Notes: generated by a model not told the origin, from the sequence alone. A DNA stretch of 23,904 bases from a virus (IMGVR_UViG_3300021378_000163:1-23904), one strand, 5' to 3'; counted from the first letter of the stretch, positions 6,554 through 14,620 are shown. Numbers and translations: made by a program.

Positions 6554-8375
6554 AAAAATACTTATTCAAGTAATACTTGATGATAAAAATGTAGCAGCAA
6601 AGTCAAATCAAATATCTAAATCTGTTGATGGTGTTACTAGAGCACAACAAAAATATTTTCAGGCATTACAACCTACTAATGTAGAGATTGAAAAATATAA
6701 ACTATTAACTAAACAAGCACAAGCTGCAACGGAAGCGAAAGCAAGAGCAGAATTAAACGCAGCAGAAGTTACAAAACAAGGCAGGGCTCAATCTGGATTA
6801 AATAATGCAATATTATTAGAAACAGGTCGTTTAGCTTCAGATGCATCTTATGGATTTACTGCTATTGCAAACAACTTGTCTCAGGTTGTTACTTTGTTCT
6901 CTAGTTTTGCAGAAACTAATGGAGGTGTAGTTGCATCATTAAAAGAGCTAGGAAGGTCATTGTGGGGAATGGGAGGATTTTTAATTGGAATACAATTATT
7001 AATTTCATTTGGTCCAAAAATATTAGATTTCTTTACAGGAATGACTAAAGAAATGAAAGAGGCTAAAAAAGCACAAGAAGAATTAAACAACTCACTTGAC
7101 GAGTTAGGTACAAAAATATTTCAAGCACAAAAATATGCCGATGCAATAGAAAATGTAAATACTAGCGAAGAGGTTAGAATAAATTTAACAAATGAATTAA
7201 TTAATTTGATTCCAGAATTAACTCAAGAAGATTTTAAGTATGGAGAAAATCTAGATGATGTAAGGGGTAAAATTACAGAATATGCTTTATCACAAGCGTC
7301 TAGACTAGAAATTGATAGATTAGTAGAGGAAAATAGCGAAATATTATCAAAAGCAGCATCTGCAAGAAGAATATCAGAAATAAAGAATGAAAAAGAAAAA
7401 ACAGAAGCGATGAAAAAATTCCTTGAGCAACAAGGAATGGATGTTCAAGCAAGAATTGATGAAAGAAAATATGGCGCTTTAGAATTTATTGGTACAGATG
7501 CTGAAACAATAGCAGCAGAATTTAATATGATGACTGCTGAAGCTTTGTTCGCATCTCAAGCAATAGAAAAACAATTAGAAGAACTTTATAAAAACCTTAA
7601 AAGACAGGGTGATATAGGAAAAAGAGATGCTGTAGAATTGTTAGAGTTATTTAGATTTGGATTAGAAACTAACGAATTCTATTTACAAGGTTTTACAGGT
7701 CAACAAATAATGGCTATGGAAGCTTTATCAGAAGGTGTAAAAGAGAGAAAAGATGAGTTGAATGATTTTGGTGATGCTTATATAGATAAGGCAAAACAAA
7801 TAACAGAAGCAGAAAAAGCTGAAACAAAAGCTAGAGTTGCAATAAGAGAAGGTTATTTTGATGCTGCAAAATCCATTAGTCAAGGATTTAAAGCTTTAGG
7901 AGATTTAGATGACGGTTTTAAAATAGCAGCAATTATAACAGAAAAAGCTGAAGCTATAGCTAAAGTAATTGTTAAAACTAAAGAAAGTAATCAGATAATT
8001 TCAGCAGCAGGTAAAGCAAGAGCTATGTTAGGAGACCCTACAGCTATTCCAAAAAGTAGAGCAAGAAGGTTATCAAATAACATTAGTGCAGGAATAAATA
8101 TTGCTGGTATAGTTGCAGCAGCAGCAGGAGGTATAAACGCAATTAAAAGTAAATCATCTGTAGGAACATCTTTAGGTGGTGGCGGTGAAGCAGGAGAAGC
8201 AGGAGAAGTGCAAGCTCCTGACTTTAATGTAGTAGGTGCTGGTGGTGTAAGTCAATTAGCAACCACATTAGCAGGTGTAACAGGGCAACCTTTAAAAGCG
8301 TTTGTTGTTAGCAAAGAAATAACATCAGCTCAAGAATTAGAAAGAAATATTACAAACACGGCATCAGTCGGTTAA
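6543..8375 (+). CDS. Tape measure protein (610 aa)
   Basis: The protein shows the usual tape measure features. It has a long, helical, Ala/Lys/Glu/Gln-rich sequence, few Cys or Pro, and a strongly hydrophobic segment at about 141-164 (WGMGGFLIGIQLLISFGPKI) followed by a charged coiled-coil region. A second Gly/Ala-rich hydrophobic stretch lies near 515-535 (AGINIAGIVAAAAGGINAI). A Gly-rich linker (SLGGGGEAGEAGE) precedes the last 60 residues. Tape measures run through the tail tube and set its length; at the rule-of-thumb 1.5 angstrom per residue this would mean a tail near 90 nm. No contractile sheath gene is seen in the window, which favours a siphovirus, but other genes are missing. The ATG at 6543 overlaps the tiny gene before it. 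Confidence 0.85.
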   Translation: MASKKILIQVILDDKNVAAKSNQISKSVDGVTRAQQKYFQALQPTNVEIEKYKLLTKQAQAATEAKARAELNAAEVTKQGRAQSGLNNAILLETGRLASDASYGFTAIANNLSQVVTLFSSFAETNGGVVASLKELGRSLWGMGGFLIGIQLLISFGPKILDFFTGMTKEMKEAKKAQEELNNSLDELGTKIFQAQKYADAIENVNTSEEVRINLTNELINLIPELTQEDFKYGENLDDVRGKITEYALSQASRLEIDRLVEENSEILSKAASARRISEIKNEKEKTEAMKKFLEQQGMDVQARIDERKYGALEFIGTDAETIAAEFNMMTAEALFASQAIEKQLEELYKNLKRQGDIGKRDAVELLELFRFGLETNEFYLQGFTGQQIMAMEALSEGVKERKDELNDFGDAYIDKAKQITEAEKAETKARVAIREGYFDAAKSISQGFKALGDLDDGFKIAAIITEKAEAIAKVIVKTKESNQIISAAGKARAMLGDPTAIPKSRARRLSNNISAGINIAGIVAAAAGGINAIKSKSSVGTSLGGGGEAGEAGEVQAPDFNVVGAGGVSQLATTLAGVTGQPLKAFVVSKEITSAQELERNITNTASVG

Positions 8376-8394
8376 TTATTAAAATAAATTCAAT

Positions 8395-9402
8395 ATGAAA
8401 ATAGTAGAACTACTTATAGACGAAGAACAAGAACTATCTGGGATAGAAGCTATATCTATTGTAGATGAGCCAGCAATAGAAGAAAACTTTATTGCATTAT
8501 CTAAACAGCATGAAATAAAATTAGCTGAAGTAGATAAGGAAAAGAAAATATTAATGGGTGCTGCTTTGGTTCCTAACAAGAATATTTATAGACGTAACGG
8601 AGAAGATGAATATTATATATTTTTTAGTCAGGACACCGTTAGAAAAGCATCTGAATTATTCTTAATGAGAGGCAATCAAAACAAATCTACATTAGAACAT
8701 CAAGCTGAATTGTATGGACTATCTGTAGTTGAATCTTGGATTATAGAAGACGATGTACACGATAAATCAAGAAAGTACAACATGGATTTACCAGTAGGTA
8801 CTTGGATGGTTTCTATGAAAGTAAATAACGATGAGGTTTGGAATAACTATGTTAAAACAGGTTTAGTAAAAGGATTTTCTATAGAAGGATATTTTACTGA
8901 TAAAATTGCTATGAGTAAGATAAATGAAATAGACAATGAAGAGGAAGCTAGAGAAATACTATTAGAAATTGCCAATTCAATACTAGATAACAAATATGAA
9001 TTTGCTACATATAGCGATTACGGAAGTGGAGTTAGAAACAATGCTAAAAGAGGTATTGAGCTTAACAAGAAAGTAAATAATAAATGTGCCACAAGCGTAG
9101 GAAAAATAAGAGCTCAGCAGTTGTCAAGAGGTGAGAAATTGAGTGTGTCGACGATTAAGAGAATGTACAGTTATTTAAGTAGAGCAGAAACCTATTATGA
9201 TGAATCTGATACTAAAGCTTGTGGAACTATATCATATTTATTATGGGGTGGTAAAGCAGGATTAAACTGGTCAAGAGGCAAACTAAGAGAACTTGGTGAA
9301 CTAGATTTAAACGATGATAATCCTTGTCAAGCAGGATATGAGCAAGTAGGAATGAAAGATAAAGATGGTAGAAAAGTGCCTAATTGTGTACCAAAACAAT
9401 AA
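8395..9402 (+). CDS. XkdF-type prohead serine protease with C-terminal extra domains (335 aa)
   Basis: Residues 1-170 match the XkdF putative phage serine protease family: GIEAISIVDEPAIEENFIAL at the start, KILMGAALVPNKNIYR, then TLEHQ with candidate catalytic His102, and GLVKGFSIEGYF with candidate nucleophile Ser162. Such proteases cut the scaffold and capsid precursors during head maturation. Two parts are added. Residues about 206-300 form a domain with GSGVRNNAKRGIELN, CATSVGKIRAQQL and ACGTISYLLWGGKAGL, which I know as an accessory domain in Bacteroidota phages. Residues 309-335 form a Cys/Gly tail (NPCQAGYEQVGM, then RKVPNCVP). Scaffold and capsid genes follow, which fits the role. The start ATG is preceded by a short gap of 19 bases after the tape measure. 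Confidence 0.8.
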   Translation: MKIVELLIDEEQELSGIEAISIVDEPAIEENFIALSKQHEIKLAEVDKEKKILMGAALVPNKNIYRRNGEDEYYIFFSQDTVRKASELFLMRGNQNKSTLEHQAELYGLSVVESWIIEDDVHDKSRKYNMDLPVGTWMVSMKVNNDEVWNNYVKTGLVKGFSIEGYFTDKIAMSKINEIDNEEEAREILLEIANSILDNKYEFATYSDYGSGVRNNAKRGIELNKKVNNKCATSVGKIRAQQLSRGEKLSVSTIKRMYSYLSRAETYYDESDTKACGTISYLLWGGKAGLNWSRGKLRELGELDLNDDNPCQAGYEQVGMKDKDGRKVPNCVPKQ

Positions 9403-9404
9403 CT

Positions 9405-9611
9405 ATGAGAAAAACAAATGAAACTGTAGGAAACGCTGTTCCAAGTGGTAGCAGAAGAGGTTGTATGTGTAAAGATGGTACATACTCAAGAAAATGTTGT
9501 GATGGAACTTTAAGAAGTCAAGGTGTAGGTAGAATATCAGGAGTAGGTGTTTTATTATTAGAATCAGGAGGAAACATACTACAAGAAAACGGTAATAATA
9601 TAAAATTATAA
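9405..9611 (+). CDS. Small Cys-rich hypothetical protein (68 aa)
   Basis: The protein has a basic N-terminus and a compact Cys-containing motif, RRGCMCKDGTYSRKCCDGTL (four Cys), followed by a Gly-rich stretch with repeated hydrophobics (GVGVLLLESGGNILQENGNN). I recall such small CxC..CC proteins beside protease genes in Bacteroidota phages, but no function is known to me. The ATG at 9405 lies two bases after the protease stop. A longer reading from 9384 would run inside the protease gene and is less likely. The Cys pattern could bind a metal, but it does not match a standard zinc ribbon. Confidence 0.6.
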   Translation: MRKTNETVGNAVPSGSRRGCMCKDGTYSRKCCDGTLRSQGVGRISGVGVLLLESGGNILQENGNNIKL

Positions 9612-9614
9612 ATA

Positions 9615-10067
9615 ATGTCAAAAAAAATATCACAATTAAATGCAGCTACAGAATTACAAGGAACAGAAAGTTTTGCATTAGTTCAAAGTAGCGAAACTAA
9701 AAAAGCAACTATAAGTCAAGTTATAAATTATATTCATAACACAGATATTACTGCTTCTGATGGTGTTAATCTTGATTTAGACGATTCTCTTTATGATGAC
9801 TCAAGAATGATTAAATTAAGCTGGTCAGGTGGTTCTGGAAATATGGTTTTAAGTTTACCAGATGCTACAACTTCTAAAAACACAAACAGAATTATGAGAA
9901 TAGTAACAAATGGAAGTTTTAACACAAATACAAGAGTGAGACTAACTCCTATAGCTGGTCAAACATTAGATGGTTCATCTGATTATTATGAGTTAAATGT
10001 TACTTATGAAGGATTAATGATTTGGTCAGATGGCGTTGAATGGTTTATAATACAGAAAAAAGCATAA
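9615..10067 (+). CDS. Small virion-associated protein, possible capsid/tail fibre-like (150 aa)
   Basis: The N-terminal motif KKISQLNAATELQGTESFAL, then VQSSETKKATISQV, is a common opening in phage structural proteins, where a short anchor is followed by a beta-rich domain. The C-terminal part (TLDGSSDYYELNVTYEGLMI, then WSDGVEWFII) resembles the final strands of small fibre or decoration domains. It lies between the protease and the scaffold, three bases after the Cys-rich gene. A head fibre, decoration or small tail protein are all possible; I cannot choose among them from sequence alone. No signal peptide or membrane span. Confidence 0.55.
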   Translation: MSKKISQLNAATELQGTESFALVQSSETKKATISQVINYIHNTDITASDGVNLDLDDSLYDDSRMIKLSWSGGSGNMVLSLPDATTSKNTNRIMRIVTNGSFNTNTRVRLTPIAGQTLDGSSDYYELNVTYEGLMIWSDGVEWFIIQKKA

Positions 10068-10132
10068 AAATCTAACAACCTTTTTATATACAGTTAATTA
10101 GTTAAGATAAATTAATTTATAAATCGAAATTT

Positions 10133-10663
10133 ATGGAAAACACTAAAGCTACATCAATTTTGAACGACATCATGGAAAAACTATCCTTAGTTAAGAAAGA
10201 TGAAGTAAAAGAAGTTGAGGTGAATCAAGAAGTAAATCTTTCGGAGCAAATTAAAGAAGAAGAAAAACTATCTCAAGAACTTACTGAACTTGCTTGTCAA
10301 GAAGAAGTAAAAGAGGAGTTATCTTCTGAAGAAGTTGTATCTGAAGATTTACAAGAGGAAGTTCCTGTAATAGAGGAAGCCTCTGAAGAAATTGAGATGG
10401 ATGAAATGAAATACGTAAGTAAAGACGAATTTGAATCTAAAATCTCTGAATTAAAAGGTATGATTGAAGAAATGAAATTAGGTTACGGTGAAGAAAAACT
10501 ATCTATGCAAAAAGAAATAGAAAAGTTATCTGCTGAACCAGCTTCAGAACCAATCTCACACAACCCTGAAGGGGAAGTAAAACAAAACTTTAAATCTTTT
10601 GGTCAAAACAAGATAATGAGCACTAGAGATAGAGTAATGAACAGAATTGCTAATTTAAAATAA
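10133..10663 (+). CDS. Putative capsid scaffolding protein (176 aa)
   Basis: This is a strongly acidic, Glu-rich protein with a predicted coiled coil at about 97-135 (FESKISELKGMIEEMKL and on) and a basic C-terminus (STRDRVMNRIANLK). That composition, and the place directly before the major capsid gene and after the protease, is typical of phage scaffolds that fill the prohead and are degraded on maturation. Six Leu-Ser pairs, mostly within (K/N/E)LS, recur along the chain and could be protease sites, though this is speculative. The major capsid protein has no long N-terminal delta domain, which fits a separate scaffold. A 65-base AT-rich spacer precedes the ATG at 10133; I see no consensus promoter in it. 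Confidence 0.6.
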   Translation: MENTKATSILNDIMEKLSLVKKDEVKEVEVNQEVNLSEQIKEEEKLSQELTELACQEEVKEELSSEEVVSEDLQEEVPVIEEASEEIEMDEMKYVSKDEFESKISELKGMIEEMKLGYGEEKLSMQKEIEKLSAEPASEPISHNPEGEVKQNFKSFGQNKIMSTRDRVMNRIANLK

Positions 10664-10688
10664 ACTAAAAACTAAAATTAATTAAAAA

Positions 10689-11648
10689 ATGGCTACTACT
10701 ACATCAATTACAAGTACTTACGCTGGCGAATTTGCAGGCAAGTACATTTCTGCTGCTTTATTATCAGGTGTTACACTTGACAGAGGTGGTATTGAAATCA
10801 AACCAAATGTAAAGTTCAAAGAAGTAATCAAGAAAATTGCTACTGATGCTAACGTAATCAAAGATGCAACTTGTGATTTCACTGATACTGCAACTATTAC
10901 ATTAACTGAAAGAATCCTTCAACCAGAAGAATTCCAAGTAAACCTAGAGCTTTGTAAAAAAGACTTTAGAAGTGACTGGGAAGCTGTATCTATGGGATAC
11001 TCTGCTTTTGACAATCTACCTCCTAAATTCAGTGACTACTTAATCGGTCACGTTTCTGGATTAGTTGCTGAAAAAACAGAAAACAACATCTGGTCAGGTG
11101 TTAACGCTAATGCTGGTGAATTCGATGGATTTGCTACTTTATTAGGTGCTGACGGTGACGTTATTGACGTTGCTGCTGGAACTGTAACTTCTGCTAACGT
11201 AATCGCAGAGCTAGGAAAAATAGTTGACGCTATTCCTTCTGCTTTATACGGAAAAGAAGATTTATACATCTATGTATCTCAAAACATTGCTAGAGCTTAT
11301 GTAAGAGCTTTAGGAGGATTTGGAATCTTAGAAAATGCTGCTGGAACTGAAAACGTATCTAGCATCGGTGCTAACGGTGTATCTAATCAAGGTACTATGT
11401 GGTGGCAAAATGGAGCATTATCTTTTGATGGTGTAAAATTATTTGTTGCTAACGGACTTGGAGATAACAAAGCTGTTGCTGCTGAAAAATCTAACTTATT
11501 CTTCGGAACAGGTCTTTTATCTGACCACAACGAAGTTAAGTTAATCGACATGGCTGACCTAGATGGTTCTCAAAACGTAAGAGTTGTTATGAGATTTACT
11601 GCTGGTGTTCAGTACGGAATTGGTTCAGACATTGTACTATATTCTTAA
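10689..11648 (+). CDS. Major capsid protein (319 aa, HK97-type inferred)
   Basis: The protein has the size and composition of an HK97-fold major capsid protein and resembles capsid proteins I remember from Bacteroidota phages. It has an Ala/Gly/Thr-rich N-terminus (TTSITSTYAGEFAGKYISAA), then RGGIEIKPNVKFKEVIKK and RILQPEEFQVNLELCKKDFR, which read like the N-arm/E-loop region. A long helix follows (FSDYLIGHVSGLVAEKTENN), and a final beta region ends RVVMRFTAGVQYGIGSDIVL. Codon use differs from its neighbours: C-ending codons (AAC, ATC, TTC, GAC, TAC) are more frequent, as expected for the most expressed gene. The gene is flanked by scaffold and a strong terminator at 11671. No cleaved delta domain is evident. 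Confidence 0.85.
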   Translation: MATTTSITSTYAGEFAGKYISAALLSGVTLDRGGIEIKPNVKFKEVIKKIATDANVIKDATCDFTDTATITLTERILQPEEFQVNLELCKKDFRSDWEAVSMGYSAFDNLPPKFSDYLIGHVSGLVAEKTENNIWSGVNANAGEFDGFATLLGADGDVIDVAAGTVTSANVIAELGKIVDAIPSALYGKEDLYIYVSQNIARAYVRALGGFGILENAAGTENVSSIGANGVSNQGTMWWQNGALSFDGVKLFVANGLGDNKAVAAEKSNLFFGTGLLSDHNEVKLIDMADLDGSQNVRVVMRFTAGVQYGIGSDIVLYS

Positions 11649-11670
11649 TAAATTAAATTAACCAAAAATT

Positions 11671-11707
11671 AGGGTAGGTGGGTAAATGCCTACTTACCCT
11701 TTTTTTA
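11671..11707 (+). terminator. Intrinsic terminator after the major capsid gene
   Basis: AGGGTAGGTGGG (11671-11682) pairs with CCTACTTACCCT (11689-11700) to give a 12-bp stem with two G-U pairs and a six-base loop, and is followed by seven T. It probably fixes high dosage of the capsid message relative to the genes downstream. Confidence 0.9.
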
Positions 11708-11723
11708 TAAAAAATAATAAACT

Positions 11724-12272
11724 ATGGCTTGCGATTTATAATTAGGTAGAAAAGAACCTTGTAAAGATGTTGTTGGTGGCATAAGAGCTGTTTATTTTAC
11801 TGATTTTGGAGATTTAGGTACAGTTACAGAAACTGACGATGAAATAACGGATTTGTCTGGAACTTTCACCGCCTTCAAATATGAAGTAAAAGGAAACTCA
11901 TCTTTTGAACAAAACATTACGTCTTCAAGAGAGAATGGAACTACATTCTTTGAACAAACATTAAATTTAACACTACATAAACTGTCTAAAGAAGATAATA
12001 AAGAATTAAAATTATTAGCTTACGGAAGACCTCATGTTGCTGTTGAAGATTATAACGGTAATGTGTTTGTAATGGGATTACAACATGGAGCTGATGTATC
12101 TGGAGGTACTATAGTTACTGGAGCTGCTATGGGAGATTTAAGTGGTTACACACTTACTTTATCTGCTATGGAAGTAAAACCAGCTAACTTTGTAGCATCA
12201 CCTACATCTTCTGACCCATACGCTGGAATGTCTAGTGCAACTGTAACTGTAACAGTAGGTACTAATTCATAA
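11724..12272 (+). CDS. Probable major tail tube protein, reading frame broken by a TAA at codon 6
   Basis: The frame opens with ATG GCT TGC GAT TTA, then TAA (11739-11741), and continues in the same frame for 176 codons: LGRKEPCKDVVGGIRAVYFT, then FEQNITSSRENGTTFFEQTL and GGTIVTGAAMGDLSGYTLTL. I recall homologues that begin MACDL, one residue, LGRKEPCKD, so the conserved N-terminus spans the stop. No early in-frame ATG follows; a TTG at 11853 would cut 43 codons. The beta-rich pattern, size (about 182 aa) and place after the capsid gene fit a tail tube protein. The stop may be a sequencing error, a recent nonsense mutation (one base from CAA, AAA, TCA or TTA), or a recoded site. Other genes here end in TAA, so a general code change is excluded. 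Confidence 0.65.
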
Positions 12273-12297
12273 TAACTAAATTTAATTAGGTTAAATT

Positions 12298-12326
12298 AAG
12301 GGATGCTTCGGTGTCCCTTTTTTTAT
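12298..12326 (+). terminator. Intrinsic terminator with UUCG tetraloop
   Basis: AGGGATGC (12299-12306) pairs with GTGTCCCT (12311-12318) around a TTCG loop closed by C-G, the very stable cUUCGg tetraloop, followed by a run of T. It ends the tail tube transcript. Confidence 0.9.
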
Positions 12327-12360
12327 TAAAACAAATTACAGATTATTTGTTACTTATAAT

Positions 12361-12696
12361 ATGGTAATATTAACAACATCAACAGACGCTCAGAGTTTTA
12401 AAGTAATTCCTAGAAGTGCAGAAAGCTCAGTTACGTTTGAACTAACTGATAAATCTAAAAGGACTACAAGTGCCATTTCTGTTTCTGTATCTAATTCAAA
12501 CGGATATATGACTGTTACAGGTAGTTTTTCTTTAGTTGAAGGCAGATTTTATTCATTTGCCATCAAAAATGGCTCTGTAATTATATATAGAGGCTCTATT
12601 TTTTGCACAGACCAAACTAATTTTAATACCTTTGATGTACATTCTGGAGAATATACAACAGAAAACACATACGATAACGATTTTGTAATAATATGA
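12361..12696 (+). CDS. Small beta-rich virion protein of unknown function (111 aa)
   Basis: The sequence alternates strands and turns, rich in Ser and Thr (LTTSTDAQSFKVIPRSAESS, then YMTVTGSFSLVEGRFYSFAI), and ends with IFCTDQTNFNTFDVHSGEY and DNDFVII. I remember very similar small proteins next to portal or capsid genes in Bacteroidota phages; they are annotated only as hypothetical. An immunoglobulin-like or decoration fold is plausible. The stop TGA overlaps the portal start as ATGA (12693), so the two are coupled. An 88-base gap with a terminator lies before it; no consensus promoter box is seen there. Confidence 0.6.
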   Translation: MVILTTSTDAQSFKVIPRSAESSVTFELTDKSKRTTSAISVSVSNSNGYMTVTGSFSLVEGRFYSFAIKNGSVIIYRGSIFCTDQTNFNTFDVHSGEYTTENTYDNDFVII

Positions 12697-13943
12697 AAAA
12701 AGTAAATAAAATGGCAAGAAAAAGATATAATAGTAAACCTTTGCCAAAAGCTGAAAAAGGAAAGATACATATAGTCAATATGTCATCTTATACAAGACCT
12801 GAAATAAAAGAGCAATACAATAGAGATTGGGTAGAATATGGTGATGATAATAATTATTTTAGTTATTTAATAGACAGATATAATGGCAGTCCTACAAATA
12901 ATGCTGCTATTAATGGTATAGCTGAAATGATATACGGTAAAGGAATAGATGCTGTTGATAGTAAAGAAAAAGAAGCTGACTATATAGAAATGAAAGAACT
13001 CTTTACTAAGTCTTGTATGAAAAAAGTATGCTACGACTATAAAATGATGGGTCAAGCTGCAATTCAAATAATCTATTCTAAGGATAGGAAAAAGATTGTG
13101 CAAGTAGAACATATACCCGTAGAGACGTTAAGGGCAGAGAAGGCAAATAACAAGGGTGAAATACAAGGTTATTACTATGCTAAAGACTGGTCAGAGGTTA
13201 CTTTTAAAAGTCAACCTAAAAGAATACCTGCATTTGGAACAAGTAATTCAGGATTAGAGATATTATATATCAAACCTTATAGAGCTGGATTTTATTATTA
13301 CTCTCCTGTAGATTATCAAGGAGGATTACAGTATGCAGAATTAGAAGAAGAGATAGCGAATTATCATATAAATAACATACAGAATGGTCTTGCTCCAAGT
13401 ATGCTTATTAACTTCAATAATGGTGTTCCTACAGAAGAACAAAGGTCTCTTATAGAACAAAACATTCAAGAAAAGTTTAGTGGTTCTTCTAATGCTGGTA
13501 GATTTATATTGGCATTTAACGATAGCAAAGAGCTGTCTGCAAGTATTGAGCCAGTCATACTAAGTGATGCACATGAGCAGTATAAATTTCTTAGTGATGA
13601 ATCTATGAGAAAAGTTATGGTATCTCACAGAATTGTATCACCAATGCTTGTTGGTATAAAAGACAATACTGGACTAGGTAATAATGCTGAAGAATTACAA
13701 ACAGCATCTTTACTTATGGATAATACAGTTATAAGACCAATGCAAGTTACCATATTAGACGAATTAGAAAAAGTATTAATGTATAACGGAATCGAATTAG
13801 ATATATACTTTAAAACACTACAACCTTTAGAGTTTACTGACCTAACTAATGCTATAACAGATGCAGAAATAGAAAAGGAAACAGGAATAAAAAAAGATGA
13901 TAGTGAAGTAATAGAAGAAGAATCCATAAATATAGAAGAATAA
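12693..13943 (+). CDS. Portal protein (416 aa)
   Basis: The protein matches the overall plan of phage portals, the dodecameric ring through which DNA enters the capsid. It has an N-terminal segment with WVEYGDDNNYFSYLIDRYNG, then SPTNNAAINGIAEMIYGKGI, a clip region with YYSPVDYQGGLQYAELEEEI, and the long stem helices from about 290 to 370 including LSDESMRKVMVSHRIVSPML. The acidic tail (SEVIEEESINIEE) is usual for such portals. The length is typical of Bacteroidota phage portals. The ATG at 12693 overlaps the previous TGA; a second ATG at 12711 (MARKRYNS) would also work. The gene lies downstream of capsid and tail tube genes, an unusual order. Confidence 0.8.
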   Translation: MKKVNKMARKRYNSKPLPKAEKGKIHIVNMSSYTRPEIKEQYNRDWVEYGDDNNYFSYLIDRYNGSPTNNAAINGIAEMIYGKGIDAVDSKEKEADYIEMKELFTKSCMKKVCYDYKMMGQAAIQIIYSKDRKKIVQVEHIPVETLRAEKANNKGEIQGYYYAKDWSEVTFKSQPKRIPAFGTSNSGLEILYIKPYRAGFYYYSPVDYQGGLQYAELEEEIANYHINNIQNGLAPSMLINFNNGVPTEEQRSLIEQNIQEKFSGSSNAGRFILAFNDSKELSASIEPVILSDAHEQYKFLSDESMRKVMVSHRIVSPMLVGIKDNTGLGNNAEELQTASLLMDNTVIRPMQVTILDELEKVLMYNGIELDIYFKTLQPLEFTDLTNAITDAEIEKETGIKKDDSEVIEEESINIEE

Positions 13944-14446
13944 TGGCAACAGCACTATTTATAAAAAGGTCAGATTTAGTTAAAAACACTGCGTTAAATT
14001 CAAATGTAGATACAGATAAGTTTATACAGTTTATTAGTTTGGCACAAGAAATTCATGTACAAAATTATTTAGGCACAGATTTATACGATAAAATTAGTGC
14101 CGATATAATAGCAGGAACATTAACTGGTGATTATTTAGCTTTAGTAAATGATTATATACAGCCTATGCTTATACACTTTGCTATGGTAGAATACTTGCCA
14201 TTTGCTGCTTATTCTATATCAAATGGAGGTGTATATAAACATAACTCTGAAAACAGTCAGATAGCTAATAAAGAAGAAATAGATTTCTTAATTCAAAAGG
14301 AAAGAGATTTTGCTGAGTATTATGCTCAAAGATTTATAGATTACATGACCTATAATGCACCATCAAAGTTTGATGAGTACTATAGCAATTCTAATCAAGA
14401 TATTTACCCAGATAAAGATACAGGATTTCACGGATGGGTATTATAA
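13943..14446 (+). CDS. Head-tail connector-like protein, DUF6712-like (167 aa)
   Basis: The protein is helical. A sequence near 24-60 (DKFIQFISLAQEIHVQNYLG, then TDLYDKI) is followed by YIQPMLIHFAMVEYLPFAAY, SNGGVYKH and a helix with RDFAEYYAQRFIDYM. This layout is like gp6-type head-tail connectors and the Bacteroidota group I know as DUF6712; the family name is from memory. These proteins bind under the portal and complete the head. Translation is coupled to the portal gene by the TAATG overlap at 13943. The C-terminal end GFHGWVL overlaps the next tiny gene. Confidence 0.65.
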   Translation: MATALFIKRSDLVKNTALNSNVDTDKFIQFISLAQEIHVQNYLGTDLYDKISADIIAGTLTGDYLALVNDYIQPMLIHFAMVEYLPFAAYSISNGGVYKHNSENSQIANKEEIDFLIQKERDFAEYYAQRFIDYMTYNAPSKFDEYYSNSNQDIYPDKDTGFHGWVL

Positions 14447-14550
14447 AAAGGAATTACAAACCTAAAGAGGTTAACGTAAAAAAATTATTAACTTATTTAA
14501 AAAAGAAAGATAATGGCAAACACAATAAATTGGGCAGAGATGTATTGTAG
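14434..14550 (+). CDS. Tiny basic hypothetical protein (38 aa)
   Basis: An ATG at 14434, inside the end of the connector gene, opens 38 codons ending in TAG at 14548. The product is very basic (MGIIKRNYKPKEVNVKKLLT, then YLKKKDNGKHNKLG) and fills a gap that otherwise has no gene. It overlaps the next tiny gene by 38 bases. I recall similar Lys-rich tiny proteins at this place in related phages, but the evidence is only the open frame and its fit. Confidence 0.45.
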   Translation: MGIIKRNYKPKEVNVKKLLTYLKKKDNGKHNKLGRDVL

Positions 14551-14620
14551 CACTAATTTTGGTGATACAGCAAACGAGAGTACTTTACATATTGATTCAC
14601 AACCAACTTGTTTTGAATAA
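14513..14620 (+). CDS. Tiny hypothetical protein before the tail fibre (35 aa)
   Basis: ATG 14513 to TAA 14618-14620 encodes 35 residues (MANTINWAEMYCSTNFGD, then STLHIDSQPTCF). The stop overlaps the fibre start as TAATG, the same coupling used by many genes in the operon, which is the main support. Two Cys could form a disulphide or bind metal. The pattern NWAEMYC..NFG..I.SQPTCF recalls short proteins next to fibre genes in Bacteroidota phages. Confidence 0.5.
   Translation: MANTINWAEMYCSTNFGDTANESTLHIDSQPTCFE

Noticed and set aside
8386-8395. AAATTCAATA before the protease gene, like family A
   Set aside because: It is a single copy in an AT-rich gap, lacks the GG/CC end of the repeat, and overlaps the ATG; chance is a sufficient explanation.
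9384-9404. Upstream start for the Cys-rich gene
   Set aside because: It would begin inside the protease gene in another frame; ATG 9405 right after the protease stop is more economical.
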